From: G020348385 sp964538085
Lineage (GTDB): Bacteria; Acidobacteriota; Aminicenantia; Aminicenantales; Aminicenantaceae
Reading direction: 5' to 3'
DNA length: 64,000 bases
Assembly: GCA_964538085.1 (NCBI GenBank)
Contig: CAZIDF010000002.1
Coordinates: forward strand, 124,001 to 188,000
In this document: piece after piece, positions 25,454 through 33,731 of the stretch
Layout of the letters: every line of letters starts with the position of its first letter
How positions within the stretch are numbered: position 1 is the first letter of the stretch
The notes under the pieces: generated by a model
Databases searched by the model: none
What the model saw: the letters and a program-made list of their open reading frames with translations, nothing else
Told to the model about the DNA's origin: nothing
Position numbers and translations under genes: made by a program

Positions 25454-25807
25454 TCAATTTACAGGGTCAGTCCATTTTTCTTCGATCGAGGCGAAAATAT
25501 CGAATAGATGGCTTATGGATTCCCTAAAATCCTGGTTGAGTTTGTCCATCTGTTTTGTATTCTCCTGAACGAGGACTAAAGTGCGCAGTGAACTTGTCCC
25601 ATCGAAGCAGTTGAAGATGTTATAAACAAGTCTTTTCAGTGAATCTAGGTTTAATTTATCTTTTATGGCGAGCCTTTTTGCTTCCAGCGCAAAATGAGAA
25701 AAAACGCTTGCCCAGTCGTAATTTTCTCCCAAGCGCAAAAGCGACGCTAGTCGATTCAATACTTGTTCCAATTCTTGGATGCGCCATTTTTCAACTTTCT
25801 GGATCAT
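25454..25807 (-). CDS. Hypothetical helical protein
   Basis: 117 residues on the minus strand, all-helical and soluble, with no recognised motif. Composition (many Leu, Lys, Glu, Asp; FDGTSSLRTL segment) and codon use resemble its neighbours and no better frame overlaps it, so it is probably real. Convergent with the cyclase-fold gene and divergent from folK. Confidence 0.6.
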   Translation of the reverse strand: MIQKVEKWRIQELEQVLNRLASLLRLGENYDWASVFSHFALEAKRLAIKDKLNLDSLKRLVYNIFNCFDGTSSLRTLVLVQENTKQMDKLNQDFRESISHLFDIFASIEEKWTDPVN

Positions 25808-25869
25808 TCTGTCATGATGGCAGAAAAATTCTTAAAAATCGAGAACAAATTTTGGATCGAGCCTTCCCG

Positions 25870-25898
25870 TTGAATATCTTGCTTATCTGATATATGAT
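25870..25898 (+). promoter_or_regulatory. Candidate folK promoter
   Basis: TTGAAT (25870-25875), 17 nt, TATGAT (25893-25898), 27 nt before the folK ATG. Confidence 0.5.
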
Positions 25899-25924
25899 TA
25901 AATTTAAAGCATTTATGTATCCGA

Positions 25925-26419
25925 ATGGCGATAAAATATCACATAAGCCTTGGCAGCAACAGAGGCACACGAGAAAAAAATCTTGATGAGGCCATTTCTT
26001 TGTTAGAAAAAAATGGGGTGAAAATCCTTAAAAAATCCTCTATCTACGAAACATCTCCCGTCGGGAATACCGAGCAACCATGGTTTTTAAATCAAGTAGT
26101 GGAAGTGCAGGTAGAAACGGAACCAAGGGAATTCTTGTGCATGGTGAAAGGTATTGAAAACAGAATGGGAAGAATCCCCACTGAACCGAAAGGGCCGAGA
26201 TGCATTGATATCGATCTCCTCCTCGCTGAAGAGAGGATTGTCCATTCTGCGGAACTCATCATCCCTCATCCAGAGCTGGCCAAGAGAAATTTTGTTCTCG
26301 TTCCGCTCAAAGAAATCGCTGATGAAGCCGTCCATCCTGTCCTCAACGAAAGCATCGGAGATTTGTGCCTAAAATCCACAGACAGTTCGATAGTGAGGCT
26401 TTTTATCCCTTCATGCTAA
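25925..26419 (+). CDS. folK: 6-hydroxymethyl-7,8-dihydropterin pyrophosphokinase FolK
   Basis: 164 residues. Opening SLGSNRGTREKNL, substrate loop YETSPVG, NQVVEVQ, then the signature GPRCIDIDLLL with the magnesium-binding Asp pair, and IPHPELAKRNFVLVPL. Transfers pyrophosphate from ATP to the pterin in folate synthesis. folP and folB are not adjacent. Its 3' end overlaps that of the convergent yraN by 4 bp. Confidence 0.95.
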   Translation: MAIKYHISLGSNRGTREKNLDEAISLLEKNGVKILKKSSIYETSPVGNTEQPWFLNQVVEVQVETEPREFLCMVKGIENRMGRIPTEPKGPRCIDIDLLLAEERIVHSAELIIPHPELAKRNFVLVPLKEIADEAVHPVLNESIGDLCLKSTDSSIVRLFIPSC

Positions 26420-26778
26420 AAAGCATCTTTATAGTGAGAAAGGGAATACTCTCCATTCTCATCGAAAAAGAGGGAAACCACATCGAAACGGCATTCGACA
26501 TCCTCTATGTTTTTCATGGCCAAATAACCCTCAGCGATTTTTCTTATCTGTTTTTGCTTGCGGGAATTCACAGATTCTTCAGGCAGTCCAAGCGCTCCCG
26601 GCCCCCGCGTTTTGACTTCGATGAAAACGAGCGTTTCAAAATCATAGGCGATCAGATCGATCTCTCCTCTGTAGAGACGATACCCTTTCTCGACTATCCT
26701 GAAATTTTTCTTCTGTAAGTATTTTTGAGCAATTTTTTCGCCCAGCTTCCCGAGTTCGTGTGGTGTAGTTGACTTCAC
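26416..26778 (-). CDS. yraN: YraN/UPF0102 family nuclease-like protein
   Basis: 120 residues with the restriction-endonuclease-like core: GEKIAQKYL, YRGEIDLIA and VFIEVKTR form the PD-(D/E)xK-type site. Function is not established; relatives lie beside rnhB, trmD or rsmI. Its ATG overlaps the cysS stop by 4 bp on the minus strand, so the two are co-transcribed. Confidence 0.9.
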   Translation of the reverse strand: MKSTTPHELGKLGEKIAQKYLQKKNFRIVEKGYRLYRGEIDLIAYDFETLVFIEVKTRGPGALGLPEESVNSRKQKQIRKIAEGYLAMKNIEDVECRFDVVSLFFDENGEYSLSHYKDAF

Positions 26779-28232
26779 TTTTTATGGCTTTTCCAGCGGA
26801 CACCGTCTTTAGTGTCCTCGAGCAAAATGCCCTGTTCCAGTAAGTCATCCCGGATCTTATCCGCTAAAGCATAGTTTTTTTGAAGGCGAGCCTGCTCCCT
26901 CTGTTTGATTTTCTGTTCGATTTCTTCTGGCAAAAATCGTTTCTGAAAAGTGACTTCGACATCCTTCCCCACTTTGATCCTGTCATTCACTCTAATCGAG
27001 GGAGGAAAGTTCACCACACGCAAGATCTTATTGATCGATGCGATAGCTTGGACGAGATTCTCCGCATCCCTCTTCAAAATATTTCCTTGTGCGATCAAAA
27101 TGTTTGCCTTTTTTATCATTTCGAACAGGGCTGTCAGACCAAGGGAAATATTCAGGTCATCGCTCAAACCTTGGATGAATTTTTCCTTCATCTCATCGAT
27201 GAGAACCTGAACTTCTGGGGTTTCTCCCTCTTCGCAAGAAAGGCTTCCCAGCTGCGCTATAAACTCATCGATGCGATCTAACGATGATTTAGCTTGATTG
27301 AGTGCAGAGAACGTGAAATTGAGCATTTTGCGATAATGCGTCGAGAGCAACAAAAGGCGGATGGCATGAGGATCCGCTTCGTGATCTTCGATCAACTCCT
27401 CGACGGTGATGATGTTTCCCCGGGATTTCGACATTTTCTGGTTGTCCCGGATCAGATGCTGGCAATGAAGCCAATAATTCACGAATTTTTTCCCTGTGAA
27501 TGCCTCTGATTGGGCAATCTCATTCTCATGATGAGGGAAGATGTTGTCCACCCCGCCGCAATGGATGTCAAAAGTTTCTCCCAGGTATTTGGCGCTCATG
27601 ACAGAACACTCGATGTGCCAGCCGGGGCGGCCTGGACCTATCACCGTCTCCCAATAGGGTTCGCCCTCTTTTTTGGCTTTCCAGAGTGCAAAGTCACGCA
27701 CGCTTTCCTTTTCATACTCATCCGAATCGATTCGGACTCCGGTTCTCAATTCCCGTTTGTCGATGTTAGAAAGTTTTCCGTAATTTTTAAATTTGGATAT
27801 GGCGAAATAATAGTTGCCCTCTTTTTCGTAAGCGAATCCCTTTTCATGAAGGCCTTTCACCATAGCGGCCATTTCTTGTACATTCTCCGTCGCTCTCGGA
27901 TAATAATCCGCTTTTGCGATATTCAAGGTTTCTAAATCCGAGAAAAATCCTTTTATGTACTTATCCGTGTACTCGGAGAGAGATAATCCTTGGGCGTTGG
28001 CTCCTTTTATCGTTTTGTCGTCCACATCCGTGATGTTCATCACATGTATGACGTTGAATCCCATAAAAAGCAAAAATCTTTTCAGCAGATCTTCGAAGAT
28101 GTATGCCCTGAAGTTTCCGATATGAGAAAAATCGTAAACCGTAGGTCCACAGGTATACAGCTTGACAGTTCCTTCTTGAAGTGGACGAAAAGGCTCGACT
28201 TTTCCGCTCAATGTATTGAATAGTCTGATCAT
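26775..28232 (-). CDS. cysS: Cysteinyl-tRNA synthetase
   Basis: 485 residues from ATG 28232 (start MIRLFNTLSGK, the usual CysRS beginning; the upstream extension to 28268 is not conserved). Zinc/active-site Cys in LYTCGPTVYD, HIGH-type HIGNFRAY, WHIECSVM, zinc ligands in CGGVDNIFPHHENE, and KMSKS. Charges tRNA-Cys. Confidence 0.98.
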   Translation of the reverse strand: MIRLFNTLSGKVEPFRPLQEGTVKLYTCGPTVYDFSHIGNFRAYIFEDLLKRFLLFMGFNVIHVMNITDVDDKTIKGANAQGLSLSEYTDKYIKGFFSDLETLNIAKADYYPRATENVQEMAAMVKGLHEKGFAYEKEGNYYFAISKFKNYGKLSNIDKRELRTGVRIDSDEYEKESVRDFALWKAKKEGEPYWETVIGPGRPGWHIECSVMSAKYLGETFDIHCGGVDNIFPHHENEIAQSEAFTGKKFVNYWLHCQHLIRDNQKMSKSRGNIITVEELIEDHEADPHAIRLLLLSTHYRKMLNFTFSALNQAKSSLDRIDEFIAQLGSLSCEEGETPEVQVLIDEMKEKFIQGLSDDLNISLGLTALFEMIKKANILIAQGNILKRDAENLVQAIASINKILRVVNFPPSIRVNDRIKVGKDVEVTFQKRFLPEEIEQKIKQREQARLQKNYALADKIRDDLLEQGILLEDTKDGVRWKSHKK

Positions 28233-28280
28233 AGTAGATATTATTAAAATTCTCGCTTCATGAGTCAATCATTTAATGAA

Positions 28281-28309
28281 TTGACGGTTCGGGGGATTTA
28301 TGCAATAAT
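28281..28309 (+). promoter_or_regulatory. Candidate promoter for the saccharopine operon
   Basis: TTGACG (28281-28286), 17 nt, AATAAT (28304-28309), 27 nt before ATG 28337, in the divergent gap with cysS. Confidence 0.5.
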
Positions 28310-28336
28310 CTTGCTTCTTATCTGGGAATCTGTCAT

Positions 28337-29662
28337 ATGAAAGTCAAAATAGGCATACGAAGAGAAGATAAAAACCCTTGGGAGAGACGAGTCCCCCTCA
28401 TCCCATCGCATGTGAGAGAGATGATTCAAAAATTTCCGGTAGAATTGGTGATGCAACCTTCGGACATCCGTATTTTTTCTGATCAGGATTTTCGCATGGA
28501 GGGGGCAAAGATCGAGGAAGACCTTTCGTCCTGTTCTGTGATTTTTGCTGTCAAAGAAATCCCCATCGATTTTTTCCTCCCCGGCAAAACGTACATGTTT
28601 TTTTCCCACACCATAAAAGGACAACCGGTTAATATGCCCATGTTGAAAAAGATGATGGAATTGGAGTGCACACTCATTGATTATGAAAGAGTCGTGGATA
28701 AGAACGGACAACGATTGGTGTTCTTTGGGACACAGGCCGGGAAGGCCGGCATGATCGATACCTTGTGGGCGCTGGGACAGAGAATCAAACAATTGGGGAT
28801 GAACACCCCATTTGAGGAAGTACGTTTGGCCTATCAATATGGAAGTCTTGTGGAGGCCAAAGAAAGCATAAAAAAAGTGGGATTGCACATTCATGAAATC
28901 GGGTTCGATCATACCCATGTTCCGTTGATTTGCGGATTCACCGGTTATGGTCGTGTCTCTCAAGGAGCGCAGGAAATATTCGATCTTCTCCCTGTGGAGG
29001 AGATATCGCCAACGGAGTTGGATTCCTTTGTCCAAGACGGAAATCTTGCGTCTAACAGGGTATACAAAGTCGTATTCAAAGAAGAACACATGGTCGAACC
29101 TTGTTCGACCTCTCAGAAATTCGATCTCCAAGAGTACTACGATCATCCGGACAGGTACCGATCGACTTTTGACTCTTACATTCCCTTTTTATCTGTCTTG
29201 GTGAATTGCATATATTGGGCTCCCGCATATCCTCGACTTGTGACAAAAAAATATTTGCATGATCTCTGGAAAAAGAGCGATTCTCCCCGATTGAAGGTTA
29301 TCGGTGATATTTCCTGTGATGTGGAGGGAGCCATGGAGTGCACACTCCACGCGACAAACCCTGGTGATCCTGTTTATGTGTATGATCCCATCGAAATGAA
29401 GGCTGTGGATGGCTTAAAAGGCAGGGGAGTGGTGGTGATGGCAACCGATAATCTGCCCGCAGAGTTATCTATGGAATCATCCATTTTTTTCTCGAATGTA
29501 CTTTTGCCTTTTGTGTCCCAGATCGCCATGGCTGACTATTCCGGCGATTTCGCGAATTGTGATCTCCCGTATCCGATAAAACAGGGAGTCATTCTCTATA
29601 GGGGAAAATTTACCCCTGAGTATGAATACATGGAAAAATTCATAAAAGAATTGCCTAGGTAA
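28337..29662 (+). CDS. Lysine-ketoglutarate reductase (saccharopine-forming) domain protein
   Basis: 441 residues related to the N-terminal half of the eukaryotic bifunctional LKR/SDH: KIGIRREDKNPWERRVPLIPSHV, an AlaDH/PNT-type N-terminal domain (VKEIPIDFFLPGKTYMFFSHTIKGQ), then GTQAGKAGMIDTLWALG and a nucleotide-binding half with DISCDVEGAMECT. It would condense lysine and 2-oxoglutarate to saccharopine. The second half of the pathway is a separate gene 21 bp downstream, which supports the call strongly. Confidence 0.85.
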   Translation: MKVKIGIRREDKNPWERRVPLIPSHVREMIQKFPVELVMQPSDIRIFSDQDFRMEGAKIEEDLSSCSVIFAVKEIPIDFFLPGKTYMFFSHTIKGQPVNMPMLKKMMELECTLIDYERVVDKNGQRLVFFGTQAGKAGMIDTLWALGQRIKQLGMNTPFEEVRLAYQYGSLVEAKESIKKVGLHIHEIGFDHTHVPLICGFTGYGRVSQGAQEIFDLLPVEEISPTELDSFVQDGNLASNRVYKVVFKEEHMVEPCSTSQKFDLQEYYDHPDRYRSTFDSYIPFLSVLVNCIYWAPAYPRLVTKKYLHDLWKKSDSPRLKVIGDISCDVEGAMECTLHATNPGDPVYVYDPIEMKAVDGLKGRGVVVMATDNLPAELSMESSIFFSNVLLPFVSQIAMADYSGDFANCDLPYPIKQGVILYRGKFTPEYEYMEKFIKELPR

Positions 29663-29683
29663 TCTTTTTTAAGGAGAGGCATA

Positions 29684-31012
29684 ATGCAAAAAATTCTTAT
29701 TCTTGGGGCCGGATTGGTGGCAAAACCCTTGGTTAGGTATCTGCTCGATCAGCCTGATTTTAAAGTGGAGGTGGCCAGCCGGACCGTGAGTAAAGCTATC
29801 AAACTGATCGATAACCATCCCAATGGAACGGCAAAAGAGTTGAATCTAAAAAATGAAGAGGGGTTGAGAAAGGAAGTGGCCAATGCGGATCTAGTGATCA
29901 GCATGGTTCCTTACGCCTTCCATCCGAAAGTGGCGAAATACTGTATCGATTTTCGCAAACACATGGTGACCACTTCTTATGTCAGTGAAATCATGAAGAA
30001 TCTTGATTCTGAGGCAAAAAAGGCGGGCATTCTCATTCTCAATGAAATTGGTCTCGACCCGGGTATCGACCACATGGAAGCCATGCGGATCATCCATGAA
30101 GTCGAAAAAGAGGGTGGAAAGATCACGAGTTTTACTTCCTATTGTGGCGGATTGCCTGCTCCTGAGGCCAATACCAATCCTTTCGGATACAAATTCTCCT
30201 GGAGCCCGATCGGTGTTCTTTTGGCAGGAAAAAACTCGGCTCAGTACTTCAAAGACGGACAACAAGTGTTTATTCCATCCGAGAGCCTTTTCGAAGATTT
30301 CAAAATCATACCTATCGAAGGATTGGGAGATTTCGAAGGGTATCCCAATCGAAATTCCTTGCCGTACATCGATCTTTACAATATCGGATCCACTCACACG
30401 ATGCTTCGAGGAACGTTGAGAAATCTGGGTTGGTGCCAGACGATGAAAAAAATCGTTGACTTGGGTCTTTTGGATGAACAAGAAAAGGATTGGACAGGGA
30501 TGACATATGCGGGTTTTCTAAAAAAATTGTTGGATGTATCCCTGGATGCCGACTTGAAAAAATCCCTTGCCTCCAGATTGAATATGAATGAGGACTCAGA
30601 AGTGATCGGAAGATTGGAATGGCTGGGTCTTCTCGAAGAGAGGCCTCTCCCTATCGAAAAGGGATCTGCTCTAGATATATTGGGCGCCCTGATGTTACAG
30701 AAACTTGAGTACGAAGCCGGGGAAAGGGATATGATCATCCTCGAGCATACTTTTGAGGCCTCTTATCCAGATGGGAAAAAAGAAAAGATCACTTCTACAC
30801 TTGTGGACTATGGGATACCTGAGGGAGATTCTTCGATGGCGCGGACCGTCGGTCTACCTGCAGCCATCGGGACCAAGCTGATTCTTGAAGGAAAGATCCA
30901 GGAGCGCGGGGTGCACATCCCTGTAACACCTGCCATTTATATTCCGATTCTGGAAGAACTCAAAGGGATGGGCATTGCCTTCAACGAAAAAAAAGAATGG
31001 ATCGAGGATTGA
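29684..31012 (+). CDS. Saccharopine dehydrogenase (glutamate/aminoadipate-semialdehyde forming)
   Basis: 442 residues of the LYS9/SDH type: Rossmann motif ILGAGLVAKPL, ISMVPYAFHP, NEIGLDPGIDHM, SYCGGLPAPEANTNPFGYKFSWSP substrate segment. Splits saccharopine to glutamate and aminoadipate semialdehyde with NAD(P)+. GGAG at 29673-29676 precedes the ATG. With the upstream LKR gene it forms a lysine-degrading module (or, in reverse, part of lysine synthesis); no aminoadipate semialdehyde dehydrogenase is in view. Confidence 0.9.
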   Translation: MQKILILGAGLVAKPLVRYLLDQPDFKVEVASRTVSKAIKLIDNHPNGTAKELNLKNEEGLRKEVANADLVISMVPYAFHPKVAKYCIDFRKHMVTTSYVSEIMKNLDSEAKKAGILILNEIGLDPGIDHMEAMRIIHEVEKEGGKITSFTSYCGGLPAPEANTNPFGYKFSWSPIGVLLAGKNSAQYFKDGQQVFIPSESLFEDFKIIPIEGLGDFEGYPNRNSLPYIDLYNIGSTHTMLRGTLRNLGWCQTMKKIVDLGLLDEQEKDWTGMTYAGFLKKLLDVSLDADLKKSLASRLNMNEDSEVIGRLEWLGLLEERPLPIEKGSALDILGALMLQKLEYEAGERDMIILEHTFEASYPDGKKEKITSTLVDYGIPEGDSSMARTVGLPAAIGTKLILEGKIQERGVHIPVTPAIYIPILEELKGMGIAFNEKKEWIED

Positions 31013-31024
31013 TCCCGATCGCCA

Positions 31025-31053
31025 TTGACAAGACTGGGAAAAAAAATTATCCT
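31025..31053 (+). promoter_or_regulatory. Candidate promoter for the MEMO-family gene
   Basis: TTGACA (31025-31030), 17 nt, TATCCT (31048-31053). The terminator-like hairpin at 31063-31094 lies between it and the gene. Confidence 0.35.
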
Positions 31054-31062
31054 TAAAACATA

Positions 31063-31094
31063 ATCCCTGTTTTAACAACGGACAAGGATTTTTT
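31063..31094 (+). terminator. Rho-independent terminator-like hairpin
   Basis: ATCCCTGT (31063-31070) pairs with ACAAGGAT (31082-31089) at 7 of 8 positions, followed by six T. Either it ends the saccharopine operon or, because a promoter-like pair precedes it, acts as an attenuator for the next gene. Confidence 0.5.
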
Positions 31095-31112
31095 GATTTT
31101 GAGGAGGGTCAG

Positions 31113-31919
31113 TTGAGACGGAAACCTAGCGTGGCCGGTTATTTTTATCCCGATAATTCTGCCACTCTCAGAGACATGATCGAAAAAATGGTGGATCCTC
31201 AAGCCGATAAAGAAAAAGCTATCAGCGTGATCTCACCCCATGCAGCATTTATCTACTCTGGCAAAGTTGCCGGAAGTGTTTATTCATCCATCATTTTGCC
31301 TGAGAATTTTATAATATTGGGTCCCAATCATCAACATGTATCCACGAATATGTCCATCATGAAGCAAGGTATCTGGGAAACTCCCCTCGGGGAGGTTTCG
31401 ATCAATGGCACCCTCGCAGATCTCATCATGAAAAACTCTGACCTTCTGAAAGAAAATGCAGAAAACCACGCGCAGGAACACTCGTTGGAGGTCCAGGTGC
31501 CTTTCATCCAGTACTTTAAGGGGAAAATCACGTTCGTCCCGATCAGTATCGGCAGCCTTGCTGCCTATGAAGACCTCGAAGAGTTAGGGAAGGCTATCGC
31601 GGGAGCCATCCGAGAGTTTGGGCAAGATGTGCTGATCGTGGCCAGCACAGACATGAGTCATTATGTGAGTCAGGAAGTTGCTGAAAAAAAGGATTTCCTT
31701 GCCATCAACAAAATCCTCGATCTGGATGCAGCGGGATTGTACGATGTCGTCAAAAAAGAAAACATCAGCATGTGCGGCTTCCAGCCCACTACCGCTACGA
31801 TCATCGCATCGAAGGAGTTAAAAGCCAAAAAAGCCGATCTCATAAAATATCAAACATCAGGAGAAGTATCGGGAGACTATTTAAAAGTTGTCGGATATGC
31901 AGGCATACGGATTACCTAG
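31113..31919 (+). CDS. amrB: AmmeMemoRadiSam system protein B (MEMO1 family)
   Basis: 268 residues. MEMO-fold, related to LigB extradiol dioxygenases: RKPSVAGYFYP, SPHAAFIYSG, ILGPNHQHV, EHSLEVQVPF, ASTDMSHYV and a Cys in MCGFQPTT. These give the His/Asp/Cys pocket expected of the family; the bacterial function is not settled. Start TTG 31113 with GAGGAGGG at 31100-31107. The usual partners (AMMECR1 and the radical SAM AmrS) are not adjacent. Confidence 0.88.
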   Translation: MRRKPSVAGYFYPDNSATLRDMIEKMVDPQADKEKAISVISPHAAFIYSGKVAGSVYSSIILPENFIILGPNHQHVSTNMSIMKQGIWETPLGEVSINGTLADLIMKNSDLLKENAENHAQEHSLEVQVPFIQYFKGKITFVPISIGSLAAYEDLEELGKAIAGAIREFGQDVLIVASTDMSHYVSQEVAEKKDFLAINKILDLDAAGLYDVVKKENISMCGFQPTTATIIASKELKAKKADLIKYQTSGEVSGDYLKVVGYAGIRIT

Positions 31920-31966
31920 ATTGAAATCAAGATAGGCCGGTCCTTCTCGTCATCGGGATTGAAACC

Positions 31967-31986
31967 CTCATTTATGACAAAATGAG
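31967..31986. repeat. Short inverted repeat upstream of hrcA
   Basis: CTCATTT (31967-31973) and AAATGAG (31980-31986) form a perfect 7-bp inverted repeat with a 6-nt loop, 32 bp upstream of the hrcA -35. It is not a CIRCE element. Could be an operator or a weak terminator for the preceding gene. Confidence 0.3.
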
Positions 31987-32017
31987 TCCATTTCCAGAGG
32001 AGTAGAGCATAACGGAT

Positions 32018-32046
32018 TTGAATTTTATTTGGATTAATGCTATAAA
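32018..32046 (+). promoter_or_regulatory. hrcA-operon promoter
   Basis: TTGAAT (32018-32023), 17 nt, TATAAA (32041-32046). The expected transcription start (about 32053) leaves a leader of under 10 nt before ATG 32062. No CIRCE (TTAGCACTC-N9-GAGTGCTAA) is visible around it. Confidence 0.6.
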
Positions 32047-32061
32047 TTTTGGCGGAGTTAT

Positions 32062-33108
32062 ATGTTGAAAAAAACGATCCTCAGAGCGAAGGACATACAG
32101 GTCCTCAATCTTATCGTGGAGAATTATTTGAAGGAAGGGAAGCCCATCAGTTCGGGGCATATAGCCCAGAGAATGGACAGTCCAGTCTCGTCGGCCACTA
32201 TCCGAAATATTATGGCCAAAATGGAAACTCTCGGCTACCTTCATCAACCTCACACATCAGCGGGTCGAATTCCAACGGATAAAGGATTGAGGCTTTATGT
32301 CAACAATCTTTTTGAGGAAGCCATGTATCCGGAGAAATCCATCGATTTGCCCTCAGAAGATTTTGATCGAGAAAGGGGAGATTTCAACTCTCTTTTGGAT
32401 AATGTATCTCATGTCCTATCCGAACATTCCGATAATCTCGGCTTTGTCCTGTCTCCAAGGGTTTCTAGCGTGAATTTCCGCCACCTGCGATTCATCAAAG
32501 TGTCAGAAGAGAAAATTATGATCATCCTGATCACGACCTTTAATCTCGTTCTTACCGAAATCGTGGAAACAAAAAGCTATCTCACTCAGGTCGAATTGGA
32601 AAAAGCTTCTCGCTACATAAACGAAAACTTCCGGGGAAGAAACTTGTTGTTCGTTCGAGATCTTCTATTGCGAGAAATCCCCGCTTACAAGATGAGATAT
32701 GAAAGCATCATCCGGAACCTCATTTCCCTTTTAAAGACTTATTTCCTGCAAGAAGAAAAAAACAATCAGATTTTCATCCAGGGTACGTCAAAGCTTCTGG
32801 GAAAAACCGAACTTTTCGAAATGGATAATCTGAAATCGTTATTTCAAAAGTTCGAAGAAAAAGCCAGACTTGCCCGACTTTTATCCGATGTCATAAGTCT
32901 AGATAGAGTTAAAGTCCTTATCGGATCTGAATTCAGCTTGCCAGATATTTCCGATTGTTCTCTCGTTATCTCTCACTATGGCTATGACAGACAGATTTTA
33001 GGTTCTCTAGGAATAATCGGTCCGAAAAGGATACCTTACCGAAGAATAATCCCATTGGTGGATTTCGTGGCGAAAAAATTAAGTGAAACCATCAGTTTTT
33101 CTCAATAG
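32062..33108 (+). CDS. hrcA: Heat-inducible transcription repressor HrcA
   Basis: 348 residues. N-terminal winged helix with YLKEGKPISSGHIAQ, SSATIRNIMAKME and GYLHQPHTSAGRIPTDKGLR, the strongest HrcA signature, then the GAF-like dimerisation domain (RHLRFIKVSEEKIMIIL) and C-terminal GPKRIPYRRIIPLVDF. HrcA represses groE and dnaK operons via CIRCE and depends on GroEL for folding. First gene of hrcA-grpE-dnaK2-dnaJ2, the classical order. Confidence 0.95.
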   Translation: MLKKTILRAKDIQVLNLIVENYLKEGKPISSGHIAQRMDSPVSSATIRNIMAKMETLGYLHQPHTSAGRIPTDKGLRLYVNNLFEEAMYPEKSIDLPSEDFDRERGDFNSLLDNVSHVLSEHSDNLGFVLSPRVSSVNFRHLRFIKVSEEKIMIILITTFNLVLTEIVETKSYLTQVELEKASRYINENFRGRNLLFVRDLLLREIPAYKMRYESIIRNLISLLKTYFLQEEKNNQIFIQGTSKLLGKTELFEMDNLKSLFQKFEEKARLARLLSDVISLDRVKVLIGSEFSLPDISDCSLVISHYGYDRQILGSLGIIGPKRIPYRRIIPLVDFVAKKLSETISFSQ

Positions 33109-33117
33109 GGAGGAAAC

Positions 33118-33729
33118 ATGTCAGGAAAGCCTAAAAATGAGCAAGAAGATAAGGGAGAGGGATTGGTTGAAGTAGAATACATTACAGAGGGAAACAAGAG
33201 TCCAAAAGACACCGGCCAAAAAAGTGAACAGACAAAAGCGCTGAAGAATCGACTAAAAAAGAAAGAAGCTGAAATAAAAGAGCTTAAGAATAAATTCGAA
33301 GAGTTGCAAGAAGAGTTTTTGAGAAAAGCAGCTGAAATGGAAAATCTCAGAAAAAGGCTAGAGCGAGAAAAAAACGATTATTTTCAGTACGCTTTGAGCG
33401 AACACGTGAAAGAACTCTTGGGAGTTTTGGACAACTTCGAAAGGGCCATCGAAAGTCAGAATCAGGGAGAAGAAGAAAACCTTCAAAAGGGAGTAGAAAT
33501 GATATACAAGCAACTGTACGACCTATTGCTCAAGCAAGGAGTAAAGCGAATCGAGATCGAGGAAAAGAAATATGACCCTCATCTGCACCAGGCTTTTCTT
33601 ACTGAAGAATCCGACCAGGTGAAAGAACTTGAAGTTGCAGAAGAATTGCAAAAAGGATACACGATCCATGACCGTCTTTTGAGACCGAGTCTGGTAAAAG
33701 TCTATGTTCCAAAGAAAGAAGAGAAATAA
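33118..33729 (+). CDS. grpE: Nucleotide exchange factor GrpE
   Basis: 203 residues: charged disordered N-terminus, long coiled coil (about 40-95) with FLRKAAEMENLRKRLEREK, then a beta domain with YDPHLHQAFLTEES, GYTIHDRLLRPSLVKV. Stimulates ADP release from DnaK. Nine bp after hrcA, 2 bp before dnaK2; the only grpE in the window, so it may serve both DnaK proteins. Confidence 0.96.
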   Translation: MSGKPKNEQEDKGEGLVEVEYITEGNKSPKDTGQKSEQTKALKNRLKKKEAEIKELKNKFEELQEEFLRKAAEMENLRKRLEREKNDYFQYALSEHVKELLGVLDNFERAIESQNQGEEENLQKGVEMIYKQLYDLLLKQGVKRIEIEEKKYDPHLHQAFLTEESDQVKELEVAEELQKGYTIHDRLLRPSLVKVYVPKKEEK

Positions 33730-33731
33730 TC

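Noticed and set aside
28298..29146. 282-aa minus-strand open frame
   Set aside because: Fully antisense to the lysine-ketoglutarate reductase gene; composition rich in His, Phe and Arg without domains, as expected of a shadow frame.
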